A stretch of DNA of 64,000 nt, taken from contig DASXEJ010000008.1 in NCBI GenBank assembly GCA_036490175.1, forward strand, positions 57,879-121,878, given 5' to 3'. Position 1 is the stretch's first letter. Each line of letters begins with the position of its first letter. Below the pieces are notes generated by a model. It saw nothing but the letters and a program-made list of their open reading frames with translations. It was not told the DNA's origin and ran no database searches. The position numbers and the translations under genes are program-made. Of this stretch, positions 10,121 through 20,264 are shown piece after piece. Source of the stretch: Pirellulales bacterium. Lineage in GTDB: Bacteria; Planctomycetota; Planctomycetia; Pirellulales; JACPPG01.

Positions 10121-12376
10121 TCAGGCGGCTTTCGACCGGTTGGGCAACGCCGAGGAAACGTTATCGATCGCGGGTTGGGCGTCGTGCTGCAAAAACAGGT
10201 CGTTGATCGCTTCACGCACTTCGCTTTGCGCGATCGCGGCCTGCATCTCGTCTTCCAATTGCAGCCAAAAATGCAGCTCGAAATCCATCGAAGAGGCCCC
10301 GAACTGCTTGAACAGCACGATCGGTATTGGCTTGTGCAAAACCATCGACTGCGACAAGGCAGCCGAGAGCAGCAGTTGCTTCGCCTCGCGGACGGTCATT
10401 TTCAATGGCAGTGTGACAGTGACCGTCGTTTGTATCAGCGAGTCCGACAGCGTCAGATTCGTCACTTTGTCCGACAAAAGCTTGCTGTTAGGCACGATCA
10501 ATTCGTGATTCGAGTCGGTTTTGAGCCGCGTGCTGCGCGGTCCGATATGATTGACCGTGCCCTGCACGCCGTCGACCACGACGATGTCACCAACGCGGAT
10601 CGGTTGTTCCGCCAGGATGATGATGCCGCTCATAAAGTTGTTGGCGATGTCCTGGCTGCCGAAGCCAATGGCGATTGCCACGGCCCCACCCAGGAAAGCA
10701 AATGCCGCCAGTGGAACATGGACCACTTGAAATGACAACACGCCGAACAAAACCGCCAGCGAGTAAAACGCAATCGCTTGGACCGCGTGCGAGGCGCCTT
10801 CGTTCAATCCCAGTCGTGGCAGCAGCCGCCGGCCCAGCAGCCTACTCAAAACTTTTGCCGATAGGATGCTGAGCACGAGGTAGACAACCAGCGAGACGAT
10901 CTTGCCGACGGTGATCGGTAGATCATTGACCGTTACCACCTCGTAAGACCATATGGAAATGGCTTGCTCGTCGGCCAAGGTCCACCAGGACTGTGCGTGC
11001 TGGGGCTGAAGTTTGGCCTGCAATTCTTCACGAAAGCGGCCGGACCACCGCTTGTTGACTTTGAGCTGTACCAGGTGCGTCTCACACACTTCGCGCAGCC
11101 GCTGCCATTGGGCGCATTGGAAATCTCCCCATTGTTTCACCGCCGGGTCTTCGTTGTCCCGCATCCGTTCGACGAGCTTGGCCTGCTCGATGCGGGTCGT
11201 CTCGATGCGCTGCTCGAGCGAGCGCTCGTTGTCGCTGATCTCGTCCAACATGTCGCCGAGACTCTCGCTCCATTCCTCGATTTCGGTGGGCTTGGCCGCG
11301 CTGCTTTCGACCGCAAAACGACATTCCCAGTAGTGGTGCAGTCGCTTATTGTCGGCAAGGCGCTCGTTGAGGAGCGACAGCTCGAGCTGCAAAGCGTCGC
11401 GCGCCACGCGCCACGACTCGCCCGCCAGATCGATGGTCGCCTGGGGAGCGTTTTGATCGTGCAACAGTTTGACGGCCGTGATTTGCTCCGACTCGGACTG
11501 CCGGAAATGAGCGTGGGCCGCCTTGACCTTTGCTTCCAGGTCGGCCGCGGAGGTCGTCAAATCTTTGAGGCGGTCTTGCACGTCCTGCCGAGTGAACCGC
11601 ACATTTTTGCCGATGCTGTCGATTTTTTCTACCAAATGCGTCTTGCGCACTGCGCCCACGTCGCGCCGCAGAGAGCGAACGTCGACTTCGAGTCGTCGGA
11701 CGACGATCAGCTCCTTAGCGATCTGGCTTCCGCGTTGTGCCAATTGCAGCGCCGCGGTGAGCATGCTGGTGTGCTCGGTATTCTTGTTCTCAGCGAGTTC
11801 TTCCTGTACCCGGCGACGATCTTTTTCCGCCTGGTCGAAATGGCTCTGAGCCGCTTGCAAGAGCTGTCCGGCCGGCTTGATATCGGCATTGAAGGCGTCG
11901 TCATGATCTTCGGCGGCGGCAAGTTCGTCGCGCAGATCCTCGAGCAGCAGGAACGAATACGGCTTGGCTTCGGTTGGACCAAATTTGCGGAATGCTTCCA
12001 GGTCTGCCTCGGATTTCTTCAGTTCGGCCTGCAACTCTTGTTGTTGCTCTAGTCGAACCTGCTGCTGGGCATAGACACCGTCGAGCGTTTGCAGAAATTC
12101 CAACTCGTCTTCCGTGGTCGAGACTTCGACACCGTCCGCACTTGCGGCATGTTCGCCGGATTGTGCGCCCAGGGCATCGACTTGCCCGGCGATGTCCTTG
12201 CGCTTGGCAAGAACGTCTTCCAACGACGAGGTCGATGCAGAAGATTTCGCCGGCGGCGCATCCGCAGCAAGGATAGGGGCTAAAGACCCGTCGAACAGAA
12301 AGCATGCGACAAACGCGCAAGTGCATGCAGCGACGAAAAGCCGACTCTTGGTGTGCGAAAGGGGGATCAGGCGCAT
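10121..12376 (-). CDS. Large MscS-family mechanosensitive channel with long coiled-coil N-terminus
   Basis: A 751-residue protein. It begins with a hydrophobic signal-like segment (about 12-37), then about 430 residues rich in Glu, Lys and Leu that look like coiled coil and should lie in the periplasm. Three membrane helices follow (from about 488), the last being the Gly/Ala-rich pore helix FLGGAVAIAIGFGSQDIANN (about 560-580). The beta domain (PIRVGDIVVVDGVQGTVNHIG) and a C-terminal cytoplasmic domain end the protein. The layout resembles MscK-type channels that release solutes on osmotic downshock. An AAGGAG precedes the ATG with good spacing. Confidence 0.92.
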   Translation of the reverse strand: MRLIPLSHTKSRLFVAACTCAFVACFLFDGSLAPILAADAPPAKSSASTSSLEDVLAKRKDIAGQVDALGAQSGEHAASADGVEVSTTEDELEFLQTLDGVYAQQQVRLEQQQELQAELKKSEADLEAFRKFGPTEAKPYSFLLLEDLRDELAAAEDHDDAFNADIKPAGQLLQAAQSHFDQAEKDRRRVQEELAENKNTEHTSMLTAALQLAQRGSQIAKELIVVRRLEVDVRSLRRDVGAVRKTHLVEKIDSIGKNVRFTRQDVQDRLKDLTTSAADLEAKVKAAHAHFRQSESEQITAVKLLHDQNAPQATIDLAGESWRVARDALQLELSLLNERLADNKRLHHYWECRFAVESSAAKPTEIEEWSESLGDMLDEISDNERSLEQRIETTRIEQAKLVERMRDNEDPAVKQWGDFQCAQWQRLREVCETHLVQLKVNKRWSGRFREELQAKLQPQHAQSWWTLADEQAISIWSYEVVTVNDLPITVGKIVSLVVYLVLSILSAKVLSRLLGRRLLPRLGLNEGASHAVQAIAFYSLAVLFGVLSFQVVHVPLAAFAFLGGAVAIAIGFGSQDIANNFMSGIIILAEQPIRVGDIVVVDGVQGTVNHIGPRSTRLKTDSNHELIVPNSKLLSDKVTNLTLSDSLIQTTVTVTLPLKMTVREAKQLLLSAALSQSMVLHKPIPIVLFKQFGASSMDFELHFWLQLEDEMQAAIAQSEVREAINDLFLQHDAQPAIDNVSSALPNRSKAA

Positions 12377-12701
12377 CGTTACTCCTTAATCGATATCTTG
12401 CGAGCACCGTCGATTTGCGGGCGACGGTGGAAAGTCTCGCGTCATCGCCAGGACAGGGCGCCGAAGCCGTGCCTCATGCGGATTGTCGTGACGCGAACAA
12501 AACCTTGCCGTTTATTCCGTCAGGGTTCGGCGTGGCAGGGCGGAAGCTTAGCCTTTCCACGCGTTGCGAGTACAGAGGACTCGACGATGTTGACGCGGGC
12601 GCTAACCGACGGCGGCAGAAATACCCGGCCAATGCGTGCTAGCTGGCGGCTGGCAGCAGCATAACGCGTCGGCTCTCGACGATGCGCGATGCTTTCTATG
12701 T
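12377..12701. other. Intergenic region upstream of the MscS gene
   Basis: These 325 bases lie between the start of the channel gene and the end of the ketosynthase gene. They should contain the channel promoter. No RNA gene, repeat or supported small gene is seen. Confidence 0.4.
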
Positions 12702-13793
12702 TCACATTTTGGCTACCGTAGCGCCCCATGTCAGGCCCGATCCGAAGGCCAGTAGTATGGCCGTATCGCCGGGGCCCAGCCGGCCTTGCCGGCAGGCTTC
12801 GTCCAAGGCGATCGGCACACTCGCGGCAGAAGTATTGCCGTAGCGTTCGATGTTGACGAAACACTTTTCGACGGGCATTCCCAGCCGGCACATGGCCGCG
12901 TCGATGATCCGCTCGTTGACCTGGTGCGGTATGACGATAGCCACATCATCGTAGGTCAGCTCGCATGCAGCCAGCGTTTCTTCGACGAGTTGCACAAAGA
13001 TGTTGGTGGCGAACTTGAACACTTGCTTTCCGGCCACGTGCAAATAGTGTTGCCGTGCGGCCACCGTCGTTGCCGATGCCGGCAGCTTGCTTCCGCCAGC
13101 AGGAATTTGCAGCAATTCGGCATGTTGCCCGTCGGCATAGACCTTCGAGTAAAGAATTCCTGTGCCGTCGCGTCGCGGGACAAACACCGCGGCCCCGGCT
13201 CCGTCGCCAAACAAGATGCATGTATTTCTATCGCTATAGTCCGTGACGCGGGACATCGTCTCCGAGCCAATCACCAGCATGCGCTCGTACATTCCCGAGG
13301 CAATCATGCCGGTGGCCACCGTCGAAGCGTACAGAAAGCCTGTACAGGCCGCTCCCAGATCGAACGCCGCGGCCCGTTTTGCCCCCAGAGCTTGTTGAAC
13401 GACGCAGGACGCCGCGGGCACGAACTGATCGGGAGTTATCGTGGCCAGAATGATCAGATCAAGTTCGGCGGGATCGATCTCGGCATCGGCACAGGCAATC
13501 TTACCGGCAGCGACTGCCATCGTGGCCGTTGTTTCGTGCTCTGCTGCGATCCGTCGTTCGCGAATTCCCGTTCGCTCGATGATCCACTGATCGCTCGTGT
13601 CGACCATGCGCTCTAGTTCGGCATTGTCGAGCACTCGCTCAGGCAGATAGCTGCCGGTGCCTTCGATAGCCGCGCGAAGCTGCAAGCTCACCAGCGAATC
13701 CGGGCTAAATCCGGATCGCGGTTGGGCGAAATGCGGGGAATGCAACGTAGCCCACTTGGGGCTCTCACCATTGAAATTGAACGCGGTCGCCAT
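12702..13793 (-). CDS. fabH: 3-oxoacyl-[ACP] synthase III (FabH family)
   Basis: A condensing enzyme of the thiolase fold, 363 residues from the ATG at 13793. That start is supported by a GGAGGG about eight bases upstream; longer readings lack one. The Cys-His-Asn triad is present: Cys in GAACTGFLYA, His in VIPHQVNERI and Asn in NIERYGNTSAAS. FabH starts fatty-acid synthesis by joining acetyl-CoA to malonyl-ACP; relatives make alkylquinolones or olefins. The usual bacterial neighbours rpmF, plsX and fabD are absent, so it could be a second, specialised copy. The first 35 residues are longer than usual. Confidence 0.88.
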   Translation of the reverse strand: MATAFNFNGESPKWATLHSPHFAQPRSGFSPDSLVSLQLRAAIEGTGSYLPERVLDNAELERMVDTSDQWIIERTGIRERRIAAEHETTATMAVAAGKIACADAEIDPAELDLIILATITPDQFVPAASCVVQQALGAKRAAAFDLGAACTGFLYASTVATGMIASGMYERMLVIGSETMSRVTDYSDRNTCILFGDGAGAAVFVPRRDGTGILYSKVYADGQHAELLQIPAGGSKLPASATTVAARQHYLHVAGKQVFKFATNIFVQLVEETLAACELTYDDVAIVIPHQVNERIIDAAMCRLGMPVEKCFVNIERYGNTSAASVPIALDEACRQGRLGPGDTAILLAFGSGLTWGATVAKM

Positions 13794-14208
13794 GCACTGC
13801 GCCCTCCGTGGGACGCATTGAAGCTGTTGGATCAAGAGGGGACGGCCGGACGTCATGTCGAAACGACGACGACTTGTTAGACGAGGCGAGCAGTTTAGTG
13901 AGGGGCGTCAATCGTAGCCATACGAATCGCACCGCAACCCCCGGGATAAACTGTCGAAATATCCTGCATTTTATTTTTTCGGGTAGCGACAGAACCTGGA
14001 GCCCTTCGCGCAACAGGCCTGCGTTGAACGGCGCGATAGCATTCGTGCGATTCGGCACCCAGCGGGAATAACGAACGGCGGATCGCGATGCCAGCATCTC
14101 TCGAACCTCTTGCTTACTCGACAGCTTGGGGGCCGTGAGGTATTCGATATCGAACGGCGGGCAGCGCCAGGATGCATCGCACGCAGCGCGCGATGCCACG
14201 ATCGAGAA
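13794..14208. other. Intergenic region between FabH and methyltransferase genes
   Basis: About 415 bases with no supported gene. An open frame on the minus strand crosses it, but its translation matches no family I know and overlaps the well-supported FabH start. It probably holds the FabH promoter. Confidence 0.35.
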
Positions 14209-14850
14209 TCAGTTTGCTGCCGACGCCGGCTGGATAACTTGAATTACCCACCCGCATCCCAAGGCGTTGATGACCGTCGTTTGATCGACGATGTGAAAGT
14301 TCTGCGCAAACTCGTTCGACATGCGCAGCAAATGCTTGGCAACGTAGTTCGAGACGATAATGATTCCGCCCGGCTTCAGAAAACCAGAGTAACGACGCAA
14401 GACATTCACCGGGTCGTTGAGATAGTAGATCGTTTCGTTGAAGACGATCACGTCGTACTTTTCACTGGTCGAGAACGTGTTAGCGTCTGCGACGCTAAAA
14501 TCAGCCACGGAAATCGCGCGCTGTTGGGCCGTCTCGACGCTGGCCGGATCGCGCTCGATGCCGTAGTAGTGACTTACATCACCCTGCAACTCGTTGGCCA
14601 GCACACCGTTGCTGGAACCAACATCCAGGACAGATCCACCAGGCCGAAGGCGACGCACGTATCCCACAATCATCGCGTAACGCGCCAGCTCGCTGAGCTC
14701 GGCTAAAAACGCCCAGCGCGAGCTGTCCCCCGCTTCCGGATCCGGGGTCCGCAGGGCGTCACGGCCACTGCGACCGACCTTGATCAAGAATGCAGATAGC
14801 CAGCGGCTTTGCATCGCGCAAAGGTAGAAGTACGTTTTCCACTTTTGCAT
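14209..14850 (-). CDS. SAM-dependent class I methyltransferase
   Basis: A 213-residue protein with a Rossmann-fold methyltransferase core. Motif I is GGSVLDVGSSNGVL (about 70-83), followed by an acidic motif II in YGIERDPASVE and a post-motif loop YDVIVFNETIYYL. The target is unknown. It lies divergently beside the polysaccharide exporter gene, about 0.5 kb away, so methylation of a surface sugar or lipid is a reasonable guess and no more than that. Confidence 0.85.
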   Translation of the reverse strand: MQKWKTYFYLCAMQSRWLSAFLIKVGRSGRDALRTPDPEAGDSSRWAFLAELSELARYAMIVGYVRRLRPGGSVLDVGSSNGVLANELQGDVSHYYGIERDPASVETAQQRAISVADFSVADANTFSTSEKYDVIVFNETIYYLNDPVNVLRRYSGFLKPGGIIIVSNYVAKHLLRMSNEFAQNFHIVDQTTVINALGCGWVIQVIQPASAAN

Positions 14851-15344
14851 GGTGCGAACAACTGTCTATCTAAGGACGGCGCAATTACAAAGCCAGGGCG
14901 AACATCGCTTGTCTGGTAGTAGGGAATTGAAAGTTGCCGGGCGCCCACGGAGCTCCATCTCTTGAGGCCAGGATAATTGGGGAGGCTGCGAAGCAAAAGC
15001 ATCAAATTGGCCGAAAGACGTCCGCCGCCAGACCGCCGGAAATCCCGCCCCCAGGGCCATTTTCGGCCCTGATCGGGTTGCCAGTCGCGCCCGTCCGCAT
15101 GAGAACTCGGGTTCGCTGCCAGCCATTTCCTGAAATGATCGGCCATCGAGGGAGGACCCTGGCTCCCCGGCGCGGTCGTCCTTCGGCTGTTAAATCGTAG
15201 CGATTGTATCGATTGTATGGCGGCACAGGTGTCTGCTGTCGTTCTATTTGGCGGCTGTCGCCGTTCGCACTGCACGAGGAGTCATTCAGGCGACGATTTC
15301 TGCGTATAACCGCCTGAACACGTGCGTTCGTCGCAGGCGACACG
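14851..15344. other. Divergent intergenic region before the polysaccharide exporter, with a 9-bp tandem repeat
   Basis: These 494 bases separate the methyltransferase and exporter genes and must hold both promoters. CGATTGTAT occurs twice back to back at 15201-15218, a possible protein-binding site. No small gene is convincing. Confidence 0.4.
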
Positions 15345-16970
15345 ATGTACCCCCCTGAGTGGGCCTGGCCTATGCCTCGTTTCTTGCAGAATTGGCGGTC
15401 GATGTTGGTGCTGGCCGCCGCCGCGGGGGCGATCATCGCGTGCGTCCTGTTGATGATGCAGCCCTCGGAAAATGGCCGACCTGCGCCGTTCCGCTCGGCA
15501 AAAACCGCCGCGGTCAGGCCGCCGGTGTCCACAATTTCCAACGTCGGCATGCGGGCGACGGCCGCGCCGACACCACCGCTGCAGCCGATCGTTTGGACCA
15601 ACGAGAGTCCCGATAGCGCAACCGATGTCGTCTCGGTGCCCGAATCGGCACCAGCGCCCGAGTCTCCCATTGAGGCACGTCAGGAGACGGGAGCGATCGG
15701 CATTGTCAAAACTCCCGAGGCCGCTCCGGAATCGCAATCGACGATTTCGATGCCGCCAACGGGCGAACCGGTGCCCGTACCACAGCCGCTCGGGCCACTG
15801 CCCGAGGACGACGATCTGAAAGTCCTCACCGGCGGTCCCTACGCCTACGACGCGGCTGCCGGGCAATATGGCGCGGGAGCCGCTCCGGTTGCCGCCTGGC
15901 CCGGTGAAAATGATTGCCCGCCCGTGCCGAACTTTCGTTGCGGCGTGAAGTGTCAGCCCGGGGGATCGTGCTACGAGTTGAACTGGAAGGCCATGCGGCC
16001 GATCCCGTGGCAGATCTTCGCTCAAGGCGAGTACATCGGCCCGCATCGATTGCGGCACGTGCCGGAATACCGCATGCGCGTCGACGATCAGATCCTGCTG
16101 ATCTTCCGACTGACGACCGTCCCGTCGGTCGAACCGTATGTCTTGGCGGTTGGCGACGAGTTGGATGTCGAGTCGTTGACCAACGCCGACGTGGATCATC
16201 ATGTCATTGTCCAGCCCGACGGTCGTATCACGTTGCGGATGCTGGGCCAGGTTCGCGTCGCAGGGCGTACGGTGGCGTCCGTCCGTCAAGATCTGGAAAA
16301 GCAATACGAGAAGTTCATCCGCGAGCCTACGATCACGGTCACTCCGACCAAGCTCAACTCGAAGGTGCTTGAGTTGCGCGCCACGATCGACGCTCGACAG
16401 GGATTCGGCGGTCAGCAGCGAGAGGTCCGAGTCACACCCGAAGGCACCATCCAACTGCCCGGTCTTGGCTCAGTGCCTGCCCAGGGTCTGACTCTTTCCG
16501 AGCTGAAGCGCGAGATCGACGTGCGCTATAAGCTGCTGGTACACGGATTTGAAGTGACGCCGATTCTGACCAACCGCGCACCGCGCTATATCTACGTGGT
16601 GGGCGAGGTGACACAGCCGGGCCGCTACGAACTGCTGGCGCCGACCACTGCCATGCAATCCATCGCCTTGGCCGGTGGTTGGAAGGTGGGCGGCAATCTG
16701 GCGCACGTGGTAGTATTTCGCCGCGACGATTGTTGGCAACTGATGGCCACGGTGCTCGAGATTCACCTGCCGCTATTCGGCAAGAGCGCTTGCCCGGCGG
16801 ACGAAATCTGGCTGCGCGATTCGGATATCATCGTCGTGCCCAAACGCCCGATCAAGGTGGTCGACGACGCCATCGAACTGGTCTTCACGCGCGGTCTGTA
16901 CGGCGTGATTCCGTTCCAGTTTGCCATGTATCACGGCTTGAGCGGAGTAGGCGGAACGACGGGGAACTAG
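15345..16970 (+). CDS. Polysaccharide export protein (Wza/OPX family)
   Basis: A 541-residue protein with an N-terminal membrane segment (about 20-38), a Pro-rich linker, then the poly-export domain (PYVLAVGDELDVES, about 265) and at least one SLBB domain (YIYVVGEVTQPGRY, about 410-425). OPX proteins form the outer-membrane channel for exopolysaccharide. The segment GAIIAC (Cys about 33) fits a lipobox, so it may be a lipoprotein, as Wza is. Residues around 185-260 (CYELNWKAMRPIPWQIFAQG) form a region I associate with planctomycete exporters. It lies away from, and opposite to, the operon that encodes the rest of the pathway. Two in-frame ATGs (15345 and 15372) are possible; neither has a strong ribosome binding site. 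Confidence 0.88.
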   Translation: MYPPEWAWPMPRFLQNWRSMLVLAAAAGAIIACVLLMMQPSENGRPAPFRSAKTAAVRPPVSTISNVGMRATAAPTPPLQPIVWTNESPDSATDVVSVPESAPAPESPIEARQETGAIGIVKTPEAAPESQSTISMPPTGEPVPVPQPLGPLPEDDDLKVLTGGPYAYDAAAGQYGAGAAPVAAWPGENDCPPVPNFRCGVKCQPGGSCYELNWKAMRPIPWQIFAQGEYIGPHRLRHVPEYRMRVDDQILLIFRLTTVPSVEPYVLAVGDELDVESLTNADVDHHVIVQPDGRITLRMLGQVRVAGRTVASVRQDLEKQYEKFIREPTITVTPTKLNSKVLELRATIDARQGFGGQQREVRVTPEGTIQLPGLGSVPAQGLTLSELKREIDVRYKLLVHGFEVTPILTNRAPRYIYVVGEVTQPGRYELLAPTTAMQSIALAGGWKVGGNLAHVVVFRRDDCWQLMATVLEIHLPLFGKSACPADEIWLRDSDIIVVPKRPIKVVDDAIELVFTRGLYGVIPFQFAMYHGLSGVGGTTGN

Positions 16971-17008
16971 CGGGTGCCTTGTTCGAGTCGTTTTACGGCA
17001 CGTCGAGC

Positions 17009-18001
17009 TCAGGCGCTGCGGCGCTTTGCCGCCTTGGCCCGATACATGGCCTGGTCGGCCTCGTCGACGAGGTCTTGGGCGTTTGATTGCGGTCTGGCGA
17101 TGGCGACGCCGACGCTGGCAGCCATCGACAGGCACATGCCGTCGAAATCGATCGAAAGATCGAGCTCGGTGCGAATCCGATTGGCGATCTGATCCACTTC
17201 GGATTCGACGCAGACATTCTCGACCAGAACCACGAATTCGTCTCCGCCGTACCGCGCGACGACGTCCGTGGGGCGGACGCATGCCCGTAGGCGGTCGGCG
17301 ACAATTTGCAGCACACGGTCGCCGGCACGATGGCCGTTTTGGTCGTTGATGCCCTTGAATTGATCGACGTCGATAAACAATACGGCGTATTTCGCGCCAC
17401 ATTCACGGGCCTTGTACTCGGCGTGACGCAGCCGGCGATCCCACACCGCTCGGGTCGGCAGCGAGGTTAGATAATCGCATGGATTGTCGATCTGGTCAGC
17501 GCAGCGGTCATCCTTGCGGCTTCGAACGAGTGCGACGTACAGCAGGTCATCATGATTTGCGACGGCGCGCAGGAGGATTTCTACCGAGGTCGCCACGCCG
17601 CTCTGAGTCCTTAACGTTGTTGTCGCCACGGTCTGTCCTGTATTCCCATCGTGTAATCGCTCGAACGCGGCATGAAGCTGGTCCTGTTCGCTGCCAATCG
17701 CATCATCGACCAACAGATCGTCCATGCTCATGGTTTGCAGCTGATCGTGCCGGTAGCCGGTGGCGGCGATCGCGGTCGAGTTGGCCGCCACGATGCGCAA
17801 ATGGGCAGTAAAAAAGAACACCGCATCGGCTGACATGTCGAGCGCCGTTTCGGCGGCGGCGCGGGTCAATTGGTCCAGAGCCGGTTTTTTATTGTGACGA
17901 AGATACCGCGGGGAGTCCGACGCAGGCCGGCCATTGTCGCGCGCAGTGCGGCGCGAACGGGGGGCCGAGGGCGTTTCGTAGGATGTCGAACTGGAACTCA
18001 T
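17009..18001 (-). CDS. Diguanylate cyclase with N-terminal PAS-like domain
   Basis: About 330 residues from the ATG at 18001. A PAS-like domain (about 45-165) precedes a GGDEF domain. The active site is intact (YGGDEFVV), and an RxxD inhibitory site (RPTD) lies five residues before it, so the enzyme should make cyclic-di-GMP and be inhibited by its product. No membrane segment is seen, so the signal is likely cytoplasmic. It sits 86 bases after the end of the polysaccharide operon, on the same strand, and could be its last gene. That fits the common control of exopolysaccharide by cyclic-di-GMP. Confidence 0.9.
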   Translation of the reverse strand: MSSSSTSYETPSAPRSRRTARDNGRPASDSPRYLRHNKKPALDQLTRAAAETALDMSADAVFFFTAHLRIVAANSTAIAATGYRHDQLQTMSMDDLLVDDAIGSEQDQLHAAFERLHDGNTGQTVATTTLRTQSGVATSVEILLRAVANHDDLLYVALVRSRKDDRCADQIDNPCDYLTSLPTRAVWDRRLRHAEYKARECGAKYAVLFIDVDQFKGINDQNGHRAGDRVLQIVADRLRACVRPTDVVARYGGDEFVVLVENVCVESEVDQIANRIRTELDLSIDFDGMCLSMAASVGVAIARPQSNAQDLVDEADQAMYRAKAAKRRSA

Positions 18002-18087
18002 GGCAGCAACGTAAAGCAAGACGTCGAGTGTAAAACGGACTCAAAGTACGATTGGACTACGAAAAGTCTCCGGCGCTGCACCGTCTC

Positions 18088-18864
18088 TCAGTGGCTGTCG
18101 GTGCGACGACCAATCATTTCGCGGCAGACGAGCCCCGGAAACGTCCAGGCGTCTTTCAAATAGCGGGCAAACAGTCGGCGCGGCTCTGTGCTCAGGCGGT
18201 GCAGCCATTCGAGCCCGGTACGGCGCATCCATAGTGGGGCTCTTTTTTTCTCAGCAGCCAGGAAATCAATCGTGGCGCCCACGCAAAGTGCGACCGAGGC
18301 GTCGATCTTGTGCTGATGGGCGTGAACCCACAGCTCTTGCTTCGGGGCACCAAGTCCGACGACAAGCACGTCAGGACGTGCCGCTGAGATGCGCGCGAGG
18401 ATCGCTTCGTTCTCGGCGGGGTCCTTCTCAAAGCCAAAGGGAGGACTGTACGAGCCACAAATTTCCACGGCCGGCCAGCGGCTGACGATCTTGGTAGCGG
18501 CGCGATCCGCCACGCCTGGCCCGGCACCCAGCAAGTACACCTTGAGCCGACTGTCCGTTGGCGCGGCACTGAACAAGGCCGGCACGAGATCCGCTCCCGT
18601 GATGCGCTCGGGCAAAGGGCGACGCAACAGACGGCTCGCCCAGACGACCGGCATGCCATCGGCAATTACAAGCGATGCATCGTCGTAGGCGCGGCGCAAT
18701 CTTTCATCGTGCTGAAGTTGCACGACGTGGTCGACGTTGGGAGTGACGACGTAGCGGCATTGGCCCGAGGCGGCCGTGATCCACTCGAACACGCGTTCGA
18801 CTGCCTGTGGCATGCGCAGTGCATCGATCCGACATCCGAACATACTGACCTGCGTATTAATCAT
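18088..18864 (-). CDS. WecG/TagA/CpsF family glycosyltransferase
   Basis: A 258-residue GT26 enzyme. Family motifs are TPNVDHVV (about 41-48), the active-site region VIADGMPVVWAS with the expected Asp (about 66-77), GLGAPKQE and, near the end, LEWLHRLSTEPRRL. Family members add N-acetylmannosamine or a related sugar to a lipid-linked acceptor at the membrane surface. Here it probably makes a glycosidic bond in the repeat unit built by the surrounding operon. It is the last biosynthetic gene before the GGDEF gene. Confidence 0.9.
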   Translation of the reverse strand: MINTQVSMFGCRIDALRMPQAVERVFEWITAASGQCRYVVTPNVDHVVQLQHDERLRRAYDDASLVIADGMPVVWASRLLRRPLPERITGADLVPALFSAAPTDSRLKVYLLGAGPGVADRAATKIVSRWPAVEICGSYSPPFGFEKDPAENEAILARISAARPDVLVVGLGAPKQELWVHAHQHKIDASVALCVGATIDFLAAEKKRAPLWMRRTGLEWLHRLSTEPRRLFARYLKDAWTFPGLVCREMIGRRTDSH

Positions 18865-18918
18865 GATAAGACCTGTTGTTTCTGGACTGGCTCTTGTTTT
18901 CGGTGAGGGATGGACTGT

Positions 18919-20202
18919 TTACGGCTTGCCGTTCAATTGCGGCTCGCGGCGAACCGGCTCGGAATGCTGTTCGGCTTCGCGACCGTGAGACCGATAATGG
19001 GGGGGCACGTAGCGCGCTCTCTGATCCGCAGGGATCGAGAACACGGGCGTACTGGTGGGTTCGACGCGCACGGCGATTCCAGCCGTTGCCAGCAAGGCTT
19101 GCCGCATGCGGGCGGCGTGGCGGGGCCACGTATACTCGCGCTCGAATTTGCGACGCGCGGCAAGGCTCATGCGATGCCAGAGCTCGTCGTCCACCGCCAG
19201 TCTTGTCAACCGGTCAGCAACACTTTCGGAATCATGAATGTCGACCAAGAATCCCGTCTCGTCTTCATCGACAATCGAAGGAATGCCGCGCCACCGGGTG
19301 GCCACCACCGGCAACCCGAACGCCATGGCTTCCAGAAACACGATCCCGAAAGTTTCGCAATTGAAAAACGACGGCATGCAAAACACATCAGCACGGGCGT
19401 AGGCCGCGAATTTTTGATCGCCGGTCAGCACTCCCAGGAAATTCACCTGATCGCGTATCTGTAGCTCGTCAATGCGACGGCGCACAAGTGCCACGAATTC
19501 CTCGGTATGCGGCTGGCCCATCACTTCGAGCCGGAACGGCACGCCGCGGGCCGCAAGCAGGCCGCACGCCTCGACCAGCACCAATAGCCCCTTCGACTCG
19601 CGCAGGATGCCGACAAACAGGATTCGCAACGGCCGGCTTTCCGTGACTTCAATGCCCGTCAGCGGCAGACTGTGCAACGGATTGGGATCGTCGATGCCGT
19701 TAGGCACTACGAACTCGCGCTGACACTCGAGCAGTTTGCCGTCTTCGGGCGTCAGCTCCGAGATGCGGATCGCGGCGTCGGCGTCGTAGTAAGCACGCCG
19801 GAATAACCAGCGCTGCCAACGCGGCAATCGATCGTATAGCTCGGACAGGCCGCCGGCATGGAAGTGAAAGATCGTCTTGGCGAACAGCCAGCGCGTCGCC
19901 AGCAGGATCGCAAGATCGCGATACATCGGCACGCGATCGGGGCCGGCCGGCGGATAGTACAGAATGCGCACCCCATGGAAGATGCGATAAAAATAGATCT
20001 TCGCGATCAAGGTGAAGAGGTGTAGCACCTTGTAGAGCCGCACGCGGCCCACTTCATTCATGTGATTCGAGAATCCCATGCGCGCGTGCAAGAGCGTCAC
20101 GTCCTGCAGTTCGGTCCGAATGAATCGTTCGATCATGATCGACTGGCCGCCGAAGGGGGGCGGTGTCTGACCCACTACAAGGACTTTTAGTTTTTGCGGC
20201 AT
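18919..20202 (-). CDS. Glycosyltransferase family 4
   Basis: The ATG at 20202 is preferred over a far upstream frame extension because GGGAGAG lies just before it and the protein then starts with the typical MPQKLKVLVVGQTPPPFGG. This gives 427 residues with two Rossmann domains. The C-terminal half has ILFVGILRESKG (about 190) and the retaining-enzyme EX7E motif in CETFGIVFLEAMAFG (about 279-287). It should add a sugar from a nucleotide donor to the growing lipid-linked repeat unit. Gaps of 62 and 54 bases join it to its neighbours as one operon. Confidence 0.9.
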   Translation of the reverse strand: MPQKLKVLVVGQTPPPFGGQSIMIERFIRTELQDVTLLHARMGFSNHMNEVGRVRLYKVLHLFTLIAKIYFYRIFHGVRILYYPPAGPDRVPMYRDLAILLATRWLFAKTIFHFHAGGLSELYDRLPRWQRWLFRRAYYDADAAIRISELTPEDGKLLECQREFVVPNGIDDPNPLHSLPLTGIEVTESRPLRILFVGILRESKGLLVLVEACGLLAARGVPFRLEVMGQPHTEEFVALVRRRIDELQIRDQVNFLGVLTGDQKFAAYARADVFCMPSFFNCETFGIVFLEAMAFGLPVVATRWRGIPSIVDEDETGFLVDIHDSESVADRLTRLAVDDELWHRMSLAARRKFEREYTWPRHAARMRQALLATAGIAVRVEPTSTPVFSIPADQRARYVPPHYRSHGREAEQHSEPVRREPQLNGKP

Positions 20203-20264
20203 GATGGACTCTCCCGAACGATGGTTCTGTAGCGGTGTGCAGGCGGGAATGGCAGACAGGTGAT

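Noticed and set aside
13765..14199. A 144-codon minus-strand frame between the methyltransferase and FabH genes
   Set aside because: It overlaps the FabH start that has a strong ribosome binding site, and its sequence matches nothing I know.
15002..16454. Long frames antisense to the polysaccharide exporter
   Set aside because: They mirror the codon pattern of the exporter gene, which has clear OPX domains.
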